NCBI GenBank assembly: GCA_019454045.1
Contig: SKCR01035541.1
Location: 1 to 64,000, forward strand
DNA: 64,000 nucleotides
From: Zanthoxylum bungeanum
Lineage: Eukaryota > Streptophyta > Magnoliopsida > Sapindales > Rutaceae
Reading direction: 5' to 3'
The notes below the pieces were generated by a model. The model had not been told where the DNA came from. It saw only the letters and a list, made by a program, of their open reading frames with translations, and made no database searches. This document shows, piece by piece, positions 47,111 through 56,990 of this stretch (position 1 is the first letter of the stretch; each line of letters starts with the position of its first letter). Position numbers and translations under genes: made by a program.

Positions 47111-47434
47111 AGAACATAGTATGTGTAAAAGGCATCCTAAAAAATCATAAGATCACCAACAAAACGAGTAATTTGAATCTTCAAGCTCTGACTTGTAGAG
47201 ATTTGAGAAGAGTGTTTTGAGTAATAAAAGTACCATCCCTTTTGTGTCCGTGGACGTAGGTCGGATCCAAATCCACTGAACCACGTTAAATCCCCTTGTT
47301 GTTTGGTGTGTTTATCTGTTTTTCGCTAAATTTGCCTTTGGTCCCCCATAACCAAACAAATTCCCTATTGAGGGAGGATTTTCTCGGGAGTGATATTCCA
47401 ATATTACCCTGAGACCAAAATCAGCCGTCAACAG

Positions 47435-47453
47435 TTGGCGCCGTCTGTGGGGA
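47435..47453 (+). other. Primer-binding site of element 3
   Basis: TTGGCGCCGTCTGTGGGGA, one base after the LTR end. The TGGCGCCGT start resembles the tRNA-Asp-type PBS of Tat/Athila elements, but the rest differs, so the primer is not assigned. Confidence 0.75.
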
Positions 47454-47485
47454 GCCCAACAAAAAGCAACTCGCGTAGTGAGACG

Positions 47486-50134
47486 ATGACGGAAGACGGA
47501 AGCCACCAACCATCAGGGAGCTCAGCTGCAGATTGGATGGAGAAGATTGAGGAGAACCTTAGGAAGGAAAAGGAGGAAAGCCGAACTCTGCTAAAAACCA
47601 TAGTAGACCGTTTGGAAAGGATAGAAGGAGCACACAATGGAAAATTCGAGGCCGGGATTAGCCGACGAAAGAAAGACATAGCAGAAGGAAAGAGAATTAT
47701 CGATATAAGTGAGGAGGACAGGCACCAGAGGAGAGATCCTTACAAGCTAAGATCTGTAGTGGTTCAGGGAGATTCCCAGACCGAGGACACATGGGAGGAG
47801 GAGAGTGACAAATCGTCACCAGACCCCTCCTATGATAGCCTTCGCAACACCCGGCGAAAGGAGGAAGAATATGACGAAGAAGTACGAGAAGATACCGACC
47901 TCGAGAAACACCACCCCCGGGATAACAGAAAGAAAGGAGACCGCAGGAGGCGGAGCGGAACCAAAGATAGCAACATGAAATCTTGGTTACGGGAGGAGCT
48001 GATCAAATGGGGAGTATATCCCAATACAAACAGAGGGGATGTCCAGGACGGCAAAGATGAATCTCCCCTCGCGGAAAGAATAAGGTCGGCAAGATTCCCA
48101 AAGCGATTCAGCATGCCGACCATGACACCCTACAAAGGCCACTCTGACCCGAAATCACACATCGAAAGCTTTGTCTTGTTGATGGAAGTCCAGGGAGTGG
48201 TAGGAGATGCCATCTGCAAAGTATTCCCCCTAACTTTAAGTGGACCCGCCATCCTATGGTACAGAAGCCTGGCTCCGGGGAGCATTAGAGACTTCGCACA
48301 ACTTAAGAAGTCATTCATTCGACACTTCAAAGGGGCTTGCGTCCCCAAAAAGACGATTGGAGAATTAAGACTTATGAAGCAAGGGGAAGATGAACCTCTG
48401 AAGATATTTATTGAAAGATACCATAATATGGTACTTGAAGTCGGAGGGTATGAATCCCCCGAGGCCCTGGAAAGCTTGAAGGGAGCCTTGAAGGTCGGAA
48501 GGCTATGGACCCATCTAAGGATCCAAGACACCCCGGACTACGCCACCGCTCTGGAGGTAGCCCGAAAATTCGTTTTGTTGGAAAACGAGGAAAAAGTATC
48601 CCGAAAAGGGAACACCATTAGAGAAAGAACCGCAAGGGAGGGTGCCCCCCGCCGAACAGAAAGAGAATCCAGAAGACCACTCCCGAAACACAAAGAATTC
48701 AAACCACTGCACCGGGACAATCAAGAGAGAAGGGCGCCGACCCAAGTAAACCATGTGGTCGGGGAAGATGCATACATTCCCCTAAAGAAGCCGCTAGGAC
48801 AAATTGTCATGGAGATCCAGGGGAAAGGCCTCTTAGTGGAACCCGACCAAAGGAGATTCCCCCCGGACAAAAGAAACCAAAAGGCTTATTGTGTACACCA
48901 CAACTCCAAAGGACATGCAACAGACGGATGTAAAGATCTGCGAGAGCAAATGAAGGATCTAGCACGAAACGGGTATCTCAACAAATACATTGACCACGAG
49001 ATCATGACGGCCAGACAAAGAGCACGTGGTCGCCAAATCAATATCATCGCAGGAGGAAGAACACTGGCCGGAAACTCTAACCGGTCAAGGAAAGATTACA
49101 GCAGAACCCGAGGGCCAGATGTCTTAGAAACAGAGCAGGGCACAAGGCAACCGGGAGGCCGGTCGGTACCAATAATGTTCACTGATGAGGATACCCGAGG
49201 AGTAAGTTTCCCTCATGACGATGCATTGATAATCAGGGCAGTCATCAGCGGGTCGGAAGTAGACAGAATCCTAGTGGACCCCGGGAGCGCAATTGATATA
49301 ATTTCCAGAGAAGCGCTGGACAACCTAGGGGTAGAATATGCAACCCTTACCAACGATAGCACTCCCTTATACGGTTTCGGAGGAGCAGCCGTTATCCCAC
49401 TAGGAAGAATACAGTTGGCAATAACTGTCGGGACACATCCCCGGACCCGGACGATCATGACAGACTTCACTGTGGTAGACTGCATGAGCAGTTACCAGGC
49501 CATCGTCGGACGACCCTTCATGATGAAAACGAAAGCCGCGATGTCCTGCTACCACCTAAAACTAAAATTCCCCACCCGGGAAGGGATTGGAATTGTGTGC
49601 GAAAGCCAGAAAACAGCTCGCAGCTGCTTCGCAACTCTCTCACGAGAAACTCTATGCATCACAGAAGACAGTCGAAAACGACAAAGGAACCAGGGAGAAG
49701 AAGAAGACAGAGGCCCAGGCACCTGGCCAAACAAAAGTGCTCGACTTGCTGCAGCTGAGGAAACCGAGGAGATAGAACTTTACGGGGCAGGAAAAAGTTT
49801 AAAGATAGGGGGAGGCCTGAGCGAGTCCATACGACGAGACCTTCTGGAATGCCTGAAGGGATACCCGGATGTTTTTGCCTGGGGGTACAATGACATGCCG
49901 GGGATCGACCCGAAATTCATCAATCACCGCCTAGCAGTAGACTCATCTCGCAAGCCGGTCAGGCAGAAGAGAAGGAACTTCAATCAAGAGAGGAGTAAAG
50001 TAATAGCAGCCGAGGTCGAGAAGCTACTAAAGGCGGGTCTCATCAGGGAAGCAAGGTACCCGGATTGGGTATCGAACGTGGTATTGGTCAGGAAGAACAA
50101 TGGCAAGTGGCGAAGTATGCCATCGTGGCCATAG
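47486..50134 (+). CDS. Gag-protease-(truncated RT) polyprotein of element 3
   Basis: 882 codons from the first ATG after the PBS (47486; MTEDGSHQPSGSSAADWMEK). The frame is open further upstream through the PBS but has no earlier ATG. Retrotransposon gag domain (PF03732-like) at about residues 208-365 (MTPYKGHSDPKSHIESF; FKGACVPKKTIGELRLMKQG). Zinc-knuckle-like YCVHHNSKGHATDGC at about 467-482. Aspartic protease motif ILVDPGSAIDII at about 595 has P and A where DTGSS is usual, so its activity is uncertain. The start of RT (about 763-876: DLLECLKGYPDVFAW to VVLVRKNNGKWR) ends abruptly at the deletion near 50113, then a short tail and a stop. The YxDD motif is absent. Gag would form particles; the element cannot reverse transcribe itself. 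Confidence 0.92.
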   Translation: MTEDGSHQPSGSSAADWMEKIEENLRKEKEESRTLLKTIVDRLERIEGAHNGKFEAGISRRKKDIAEGKRIIDISEEDRHQRRDPYKLRSVVVQGDSQTEDTWEEESDKSSPDPSYDSLRNTRRKEEEYDEEVREDTDLEKHHPRDNRKKGDRRRRSGTKDSNMKSWLREELIKWGVYPNTNRGDVQDGKDESPLAERIRSARFPKRFSMPTMTPYKGHSDPKSHIESFVLLMEVQGVVGDAICKVFPLTLSGPAILWYRSLAPGSIRDFAQLKKSFIRHFKGACVPKKTIGELRLMKQGEDEPLKIFIERYHNMVLEVGGYESPEALESLKGALKVGRLWTHLRIQDTPDYATALEVARKFVLLENEEKVSRKGNTIRERTAREGAPRRTERESRRPLPKHKEFKPLHRDNQERRAPTQVNHVVGEDAYIPLKKPLGQIVMEIQGKGLLVEPDQRRFPPDKRNQKAYCVHHNSKGHATDGCKDLREQMKDLARNGYLNKYIDHEIMTARQRARGRQINIIAGGRTLAGNSNRSRKDYSRTRGPDVLETEQGTRQPGGRSVPIMFTDEDTRGVSFPHDDALIIRAVISGSEVDRILVDPGSAIDIISREALDNLGVEYATLTNDSTPLYGFGGAAVIPLGRIQLAITVGTHPRTRTIMTDFTVVDCMSSYQAIVGRPFMMKTKAAMSCYHLKLKFPTREGIGIVCESQKTARSCFATLSRETLCITEDSRKRQRNQGEEEDRGPGTWPNKSARLAAAEETEEIELYGAGKSLKIGGGLSESIRRDLLECLKGYPDVFAWGYNDMPGIDPKFINHRLAVDSSRKPVRQKRRNFNQERSKVIAAEVEKLLKAGLIREARYPDWVSNVVLVRKNNGKWRSMPSWP

Positions 50135-50910
50135 ACTATTTCACCAAATGGGTAGAGGCAGAGCCATTATCCACCATCACAGAGAAAAAGGCCACTGAAT
50201 TCATGAGGAAAAATATCGTCTGCCGGTTCGGGATCCCCCGAGCTGTCATCACAGACAACGGGAAGCAATTTGACAGCAAATGTTTCAGAAAACTCTGCGA
50301 TGACCTCCAGATTGCCCTAAGATTTGCTACACCAGCCCATCCCAAATCAAACGGCCAAGTCGAGGCAACGAACAAGACCATCAAGGCCAACCTCAAAGCT
50401 CGGCTTGGATCCAGCAAAGGCCTATGGGTCGAGGAACTACCAGAAGTACTATGGGCGCATCGGACAACCTGTAAGGACTCCACGGGAGAAACCCCGTTCT
50501 CCCTAGCATACGGGTATGAAGCTGTCATCCCAGCAGAGATCAGAGTAAACTCTCATAGGGTTCAGCACTACGAGAGTAAGCAGAATGAAGGACTTATCAG
50601 AAACTACCTCGACCTGATCGAAGAAAAGAGAGAAAGATCGGCCATGAAGACAGCAATTTACCAACAAAGGATGGCCCGTTTTTACAACAAAAGGATTCGG
50701 ACACGCACCTTCATCCCGGGCGACCTAGTGCTAAGAAAGGTCACCTTAAATACTCGAAAGCCAGAAGAGGGCTCCCTGGGCGCTAAATGGGAAGGGCCCT
50801 ACAAGGTGATAAAGGTGGTAAAACCAGGAGTGTACATCCTAGAACGGCTTGACGGCACAAGATTAAAAAAGCCATGGAATGCCGAGATGTTGAGAAAATA
50901 CTTCCAGTAA
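50110..50910 (+). pseudogene. Integrase core and C-terminus of element 3
   Basis: Starts at the deletion junction in a different frame from gag-RT. Contains the catalytic core of a Ty3/gypsy integrase: AIDYFTKWVEAEPL (first D), ITDNGKQFD (second D), KSNGQVEATNKTI (E), and the C-terminal region with FIPGDLVLRKV and WEGPYKVIKVVKPGVY. It ends at a stop at 50908-50910. The N-terminal HHCC zinc finger, RNase H and most of RT are gone, and there is no start codon in the gag frame, so it would not be translated as part of the polyprotein. The remaining integrase sequence has no stops. Confidence 0.88.
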
Positions 50911-51146
50911 ACGTCCCATCCCTCCTATCTGCTTACTACCAACAAATAAGGGACAGAGATTCAAATACAGAACCTTTCTCGAAATGGCCCACATAGAGTT
51001 GTAAGAAGGGCAGTATGTCCCCAAGTATCAATAAAAACTTTTTTATCCGCTCTTCTGAAAAATAAAAGTTTGCAAAAGAACTCCGGGGACATACTCAATG
51101 CAACAAACCAAAACATAAGGAGAAATCCGCCCTTAATATTCCAAAC
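50911..51146. other. Spacer after integrase
   Basis: No coding feature. CAAGTATCAATAAAAACTTT around 51021-51040 resembles a plant polyadenylation region. Confidence 0.35.
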
Positions 51147-51475
51147 AGCTCGGGGTCGGGTATATCCCACCGGGTCAGCCCTTCGGACTGGGGACCCAAC
51201 ATTCCCCCAGGTCCAAGTGCCTTATTCAGCTCGGGGTCGGGTACATCCCACCGAGTCAGCCCTTCGGACTGGGGACGTAACATTCCCCCAGGTCCAAGTG
51301 CCTTTTTCAGCTCGGGGTCGGGTACATCCCACCGAGTCAGCCCTTCGGACTGGGGACGCAACATTCCCCCAGGTCCAAGTGCCTTTTTCAGCTCGGGGTT
51401 GGGTACATCCCACCGAGTCAGCCCTTCGGACTGGGGACGTAACATTCCCCCAGGACCAAGCATCTCTCTTGGCTC
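51147..51475 (+). repeat. 81-bp double-hairpin tandem repeat, four copies
   Basis: Units start at 51147, 51228, 51309 and 51390, exactly 81 bp apart. Each has CTCGGGGTCGGGTACATC then CCACCGAG (hairpin 1) and TCGGACTGGGGACGTAAC then ATTCCCCCAGGTCCAAG (hairpin 2). 81 is a multiple of three, so all frames repeat every 27 codons, giving false repetitive ORFs on both strands. Confidence 0.93.
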
Positions 51476-51504
51476 GAGGTCCTCAGGGGAATGCTCGGTA
51501 CATA

Positions 51505-51840
51505 GGATCCGTGAGAAGCATAGCACAGGGAGGGATGATACCCCTGTGGCGATTGCTTACTCCAGTGTTACCGAACATAAGGAGGAATATGCCCTTAATG
51601 TGTCGAACACTCTTTGATCCTCATTTACCCGATGTAATGGATCCGTGGGAAAGCATAGCACGGGGAGTGACGAGGCCCCCGTGACGATTGCTAGCTCCAG
51701 TGATACCGGACCTAAGGAGGGATATGCCATTAGCGTCCCGGACACTCTTTGATCCATTCATCACTCGGATCCGTGGGAGGCACAGCACGGGGATGCGTAG
51801 AGCCCCTGTAGCGTGTGCCTACTCCAGCGTGGTAAGGAGG
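51505..51840 (+). repeat. About 130-bp tandem repeat, 2.6 copies
   Basis: Starts at GGATCCGTG at 51505, 51639 and 51767. The unit contains AGCATAGCACGGGGA, a CCCCYGTGGCGATTGCTW-type block, and CACTCTTTGATCC. Confidence 0.85.
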
Positions 51841-52184
51841 AGCCCTCATACACAGGCTCCCCAGTGGACCGACGTGTAGAGGATGTGCCCTTACCAATCA
51901 AACGCTCTTTTTGATCCGAATTCTGGTTAGCCGGGACGCTGAATTGAAAGATTCAGAATTGTGTTTTGGAGACCTCGGGCAGGACGCTGTTTTGAGGCAT
52001 CCATGTTGTTGTTTATGCTTACAAAAAAAAAACATTTTCGGGATAGGTGCTAAGTCACCCCCACCTTTCAATTTTATTTAATCTTGTTTTCGTTTTTTAC
52101 CGATCTGGCAGAGGGACGCCCATGCCAGACTCGGTAGGGCTTCGCAAAAGGTTGATTCACTTCCCTTCTGTACAAGTCCCAAAA

Positions 52185-52360
52185 ACTATTCGGCTCGGGG
52201 CTGGATTCGTTTCGCCGAGGCCACTTGGATTATTCGGCTCGGGGCTGGATTCGTTCCGCCGAGGCCGTTTGGATTACTTGGCTCGGAGATGGATTCGTTC
52301 CGCCGAGGCCACTTATTTATTCAGCCCGGGGCTGGATTCGTTCCGCCGAGGTCACTTGGT
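52185..52360 (+). repeat. 44-bp hairpin repeats of element 3
   Basis: Four copies, each GGCTCGGGGCTGGATTCG then TTCCGCCGAGGCCACTTG. Same unit as in element 1. Confidence 0.9.
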
Positions 52361-52367
52361 TTCACAC

Positions 52368-52830
52368 AGCTCGGGGTCAGGTTACGTCCCACCGAGTCGG
52401 TTTCTTTGGACTGGGGAGGTAACATTCCCCCAGGTCCAAGTCTTTCACACAGCTCGGGGTCTGGTTACGTCCCACCGAGTCGGTTTCTTTGGACTGGGGA
52501 GGTAACATTCCCCCAGGTCCAAGTCTTTCACACAGCTCGAGGTCGGGTTACGTCCCACCGAGTCGGTTTCTTTGGACTGGGGATGTAACATTCCCCCAGG
52601 TCCAAGTCTTTCACACAGCTCGGGGTCGGGTTACGTCCCACCGAGTCGGTTTCTTTGGACTGGGGAGGTAACATTCCCCCAGGTCCAAGTCTTTCACTCA
52701 GCTCGGGTTCGGGCTACGTCCCACCGAGTCAAACTCCTTCGATTTGGGGAGGAAACATTCCCCCAGAATCGAAGTCCGTTACCCAGCTCGGGGTCAGGTT
52801 ATACCCCTCCGGTTCATGATGACCCCTGAA
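52368..52830 (+). repeat. 83-bp double-hairpin repeats of element 3
   Basis: Units start at 52368, 52451, 52534, 52617 and 52700, 83 bp apart, with a sixth at 52785. Hairpin 2 is TTGGACTGGGGAGGTAAC then ATTCCCCCAGGTCCAA: TTGGAC pairs with GTCCAA and TGGGG with CCCCA. Confidence 0.93.
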
Positions 52831-52980
52831 GGGACTCATATTGTTCGGACAAACAAAAAAAAATGGAGAGAGACACGAAATAAACATAAGATACATATGT
52901 ATGTATGTCAAAGTACAACTTAAAGTTTTATTACAAAAAATATGTAAGTGTACATAGGGCCCCGGTCGGGTTACCCTTTC

Positions 52981-55450
52981 TCATTCAGCCCGCACAGGGG
53001 CAGAAATCTCTTCCTCAGCTCGCTCAGACAACGGAGGGATTAGCTCGATCTCGGGAGGGGGAACGGCTGCTTCGTCCTCGGCAGCGATGGAGACCTCTAC
53101 TTCAGGGACGGGAGGATGGATCTCAAGGCAGTCCTCGCCTGCGGCAGGAACCTCAGGTCGCCCTTCATGGGGAGCCCCAGAAGCCGGAACGATCGAAACC
53201 GGGGCAGGATCCATCACCTCTTCGGCAGGGGGAGGGAGCCACTTTCGGAACTCCTCCTCGGAGATCTCCCCTTTACAGAAACTGATGGCCGCATATATAG
53301 GGTCTATGTTCAGACTCGGCAGCACCATCGGTATCAGATCGGCGCAGTCACCAACTCCCTCTAGGCGGATAGCCTCCTTCTCGGCCTCAAGATCGGCCTC
53401 TCTTTCCTCAAGCTCGGTTTCTTTCCTCACAAGATCATCCCGAGCCCGCACCATTTGCTCTTCATTAGCCTTCAACTTGGTTTCAGCGCTGGCCACCTTG
53501 GCCTTCAAAACATCAATTTCAGATTGGGCGGTCTTCAAATCCTCCCGAGCATTGTCAGCAAGCTTTCGCTCCAGCACAGCCGCAGCCTTAAGAGCCTTGT
53601 TAACTTTGAAATTCTTGACGGCAGCCAACTCAAGGTTTTGAATCACCCCCTCCCGGTCGGCCAGCTTGGTTTCCGTCTCTGTAAGACGATTCTGAAGTCT
53701 CTGGGCCTGACCGCCATCGGACAATAGGCTCAAAAGAAGGTCCTTGTTCTTCGCCATAAGGTAAGTGGCCTGCACAAAAAGAAAGGAGGTCATGATACGA
53801 TATGAAGAAAACCGAGGACCGAAGTCAGGGAAGAGAAAGAGAATAGAACTACCTTTGCCATCTGAGAGCTCATCTCAGTGATCACAGCCTCGGGCGAGAT
53901 ATCCTCATACCTCGAGACCTCCTCAGGAGGAATCACCTCGGCCAATTCATTGAAGGCCGGCACTAAATGGGAAGTGGCCTCCCGGATGTTTTCGCCCAGG
54001 TCATCCACCCCGAGGGTTACAGGACCCTTTCGCTATTTTGAGGAGCCCACGGAAGATTTTTTGCCCCGGCGAGCATCTTTTTTCTTGCCCGGGACAGGAT
54101 CATCCTCCTCCTCTTGGACCAGCTCGGTCTCCTCAGCCCCAAATTGACGCCTCCTCTTCCTCAAAGGCTTCGGCGGACTGGTGAGACGAGCAGACCCCGA
54201 TGATTGTGCACCAGGAGAAGATAGATCACGAGCAGCCGGCTGAACCCTCCCTTGAGACGCTCTCTCAGCCCCTGCAGAATCAGGTTGTGCCCGGGAAGTT
54301 CCCGTTTCAGCATGACCGGCTTTCTTCATGGTACCGGCCAACTTCTCAAGAAATTTTGGCCCATTCGACATGCCTACACAAAAAAAAAGGAAAATCAGGA
54401 CCCGAGCATATAACAAAGATATCAAACATGATAAAACAAACAGGGAAGATCATCAAAACAGCCATCAAACACCTACATATCCGACCAGAGACTTCCGGAG
54501 GGACGGTCTGAATAAGGCCTGACTCAACAAAGGCCGCATCATTGACCAACTTCCTCCAGGGGGCAGCATACCCCCGAGCCCAATGTACCCGCCTCCGAAC
54601 CTGACGAGAAACCTTTGGAGCATCTCGCCAACAAGCTGGGAGAAACCAGAGAAATCAAAAACCTAAGAAACTAAGAACGGGAATAAAGAAAGAAAGAAGG
54701 GGTATTAAACTCCTAACCTCCAGCCCTGAAGATGTCCGGAACCGAGACGTCCTCCTCAAACGATCTCAGGACCCGACCCCAATCCCCAGTGGCCCAGAAC
54801 CAAAGGTCCTTGAAATTCTTGTTAGAGTCGGAGAGCTTCTGGACAAGGTTGGACGAACTATCGTAAGCAGAGAGGTAATACCAACCGTAGTGAGTCTTTG
54901 GGTTAGACTTCAAACGGTATAACCTCTTCACCTCTTCCAAGCAGGGTACACCTAAACCTGCCCGGTGCCAGACCACATATATACCGGCCAGAATACTCCA
55001 GCTGTTCAAACTCAATTGGCAAGGGGCAATCTCTATCTTGGCCAGCATCCAAGCAAAATAACGTTGCATCGGCAGCCGGAGCCCACACTCAAAAAAGACA
55101 GGAAGAAGCGCCACCGAGCCCTCATCAGGCTGACTAGCACGATCCATTGGGCCGGGAACTTCAAGGGCTATATCTATCGGGATGTCGTATCGTTGCCGCA
55201 ACAGCGCAAGATCATCCTCAGTTATCTTGGAGGGACGATTCATATCCAGGGCCGACGACCCAAGTTCACCGGGCTCCGGGTCCTTCCGAGGAACCCTCTG
55301 ATGGTAGGAGTCTTGTTCAATCTCAGAAGGAGTTGGGGTAGTGTCAAGGTCTTCTACGCTAGGCGCCCCCGAGCCCGAGGAGAGCTCCTCAGCAAGGGGA
55401 GCCGAGATATTAACAGGCTTTTCAGGGGAGGAATTGCCGTCAGACATCCC
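52981..55450 (-). CDS. Antisense gene of element 3, PF04195-like, with premature stop
   Basis: Multi-exon gene running against the retroelement. Coding exons: 55447-54718, 54635 to about 54486, 54373-53853 and 53769-52981, together about 729 residues in one consistent frame (donor 2 is the least certain). The first exon (MSDGNSSPEKP) carries the 'putative gypsy type transposon' region (FFECGLRLPMQRYFAWML, then LNSWSILAGIYVVWHRAGL). Exon 3 has a nuclear-localisation-like KPLRKRRRQFG plus an acidic run. The last exon is a long Glu/Lys/Ala coiled coil with an acidic, Pro-rich tail. A TAG at 54033-54035 (about codon 407) lies inside exon 3, so this copy makes a truncated protein at best. A leader intron (GTAAGT donor at 55650-55645) precedes the ATG. 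The function of this family is unknown to me. Confidence 0.75.
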
Positions 55451-55833
55451 TGACACCCACAGAAAAACAAAAGAAGGAAGGGGAAATCAATCTACAGCTA
55501 AGAAGAAACTACCCACGGTTTCCATATTAAACTAAAGCAGGTGGTTTCTAAAAGTGCCCTAAAGCAGAACCCAGCAAACCATAAATCTTTTCCTAGCAAA
55601 CACAGATTCATAAAAAACGAAAGAGGAAGAAGTTGTTCAGAAGACTTACTTGTTCTCCTCAGAAAAGGCAGAAGGTTGTTCAGTGCGGGTGTGCCCGTTC
55701 CTTATGTTCACAGCACAGAAGAAGAAAAAAACTACGGTTGAACTTTGGAAGCACGGAGTTAGGCAAATCACGGAGATATTTGCAGAAAAGAAGAAGAAAT
55801 TGCCGAAAAAGATTGAACAGTGAAAGCCTCGCC

Positions 55834-55842
55834 CTTTTATAG
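55834..55842 (-). promoter_or_regulatory. TATA box of the antisense gene, element 3
   Basis: CTATAAAAG on the minus strand, about 390 bp upstream of the ATG and about 190 bp upstream of the leader-intron donor. Conserved in element 1 at 4509-4517. Confidence 0.65.
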
Positions 55843-56223
55843 TCATGGCAAAGACGCTCGTGACCTTTGGATCTAAGCAAGAGCCCGGATGAACGCCAAG
55901 TGTCGACTGCAAAAAGGGGTCTCCCAAGTTCAAACAGACGGCTGAGATTAGCCCACTGTGGAGACGCCACTGCACGGTCGATTCGTCCTCTCTTTTGGCG
56001 GGAACCCGGCGGATGTTTGACAAGTGTCAAAATTGGAAGAAACCCTAAAGTTGATTTGATAGGCATTTAAACGGACGTGACTGATTGCGTGTCTCGAGAC
56101 AAAACACTTAAAAAGAGGCAACAAAGCATTTCTCGACCCAAGACCGACCTCCAACAAGAGCAAGTCAGAAACGCCTTCTTTGTGTAGTTCCCGGCACCAA
56201 CTTGCACGCTTGTTGGAACCGAG

Positions 56224-56237
56224 AACTAGGGGACAGA
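56224..56237 (+). other. Polypurine tract of element 3
   Basis: AACTAGGGGACAGA directly precedes the 3' LTR. Confidence 0.85.
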
Positions 56238-56985
56238 TGTTGATGGTGTTTTCAGGCACTATAACATTTAAGACAGCACGACGAGGACAGAAGGGTAAAT
56301 TCCAGGCTGGTTGAGATCATCAGAAACCGACCCGACCACAACATGTGAAGACCGACCACTTTGGTTCGTATGACCGAGCACTTTAAGGTCGGCAGGAACA
56401 CTCTCAGCATAAAAGACTGTCATGACCGACCACATAAAAACCGACCAGACGGCGAGACGCGTTAAAGATGACGACACTCTATTCTAACGGATAAGATAAG
56501 CGAGTTATCCTACTTACACAAGGAGATGGAGTCAGAATCCGAAAGGGAAGAAGAAAAGAGAAGGGAGCATCAGGCTGGGAATCCTTGCAAGAAGAAGAGA
56601 CTAAGTTCAAATAGGATTTCTCATACAAATAGGAGTCTGATTTCTGTATTACTATAAATAGGAGAACATAGTATGTGTAAAAGGCATCCTAAAAAATCAT
56701 AAGATCACCAACAAAAAGAGTAATTTGAATCTTCAAGCTCTGACTTGTAGAGATTTGAGAAGAGTGTTTTGAGTAATAAAAGTACCATCCCTTTTGTGTC
56801 CGTGGACGTAGGTCGGATCCAAATCCACTGAACCACGTTAAATCCCCTTGTTGTTTGGTGTGTTTATCTGTTTTTCGCTAAATTTGCCTTTGGTCCCCCA
56901 TAACCAAACAAATTCACTATTGAGGGAGGATTTTCTCGGGAGTGATATTCCAATATTACCCTGAGACCAAAATCAGCCGTCAACA
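56238..56985 (+). repeat. 3' LTR of element 3
   Basis: 748 bp, four substitutions from the 5' LTR, followed by TSD TATTT. Confidence 0.96.
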
Positions 56986-56990
56986 TATTT

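Larger units (their letters stand above)
46686..47433 (+). repeat. 5' LTR of element 3
   Basis: 748 bp, TGTTGATGGTGTTTTC to CAGCCGTCAACA. Substitutions against the 3' LTR: CCTGG/CCAGG, GCATG/GCAGG, AACGAG/AAAGAG, TTCCCT/TTCACT. Confidence 0.96.
46686..56985 (+). mobile_element. Tat-like Ty3/gypsy element 3, young, pol-deleted
   Basis: 10,300 bp from LTR to LTR with a perfect 5-bp TSD TATTT (46681-46685 and 56986-56990). Order: 5' LTR, PBS, gag-protease-RT start, integrase core, 81-bp repeats, about 130-bp repeats, 44-bp and 83-bp repeats, antisense gene, polypurine tract, 3' LTR. The two 748-bp LTRs differ at four sites by eye (0.5%). Most of RT, all RNase H and the integrase N-terminus are missing. 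Antisense extra ORFs downstream of pol are known for Tat-lineage elements such as Grande and RIRE2, which supports the lineage call. Confidence 0.95.

Noticed and set aside
51070..51684. Repetitive ORFs of 143-204 codons on both strands at 51.1-51.7 kb, and similar ones at 21.7-22.9 kb
   Set aside because: They arise because the 81-bp unit is a multiple of three and lacks stops. The same peptides appear in several frames, and related arrays with 83-bp units are frame-shifted, so this is not coding.
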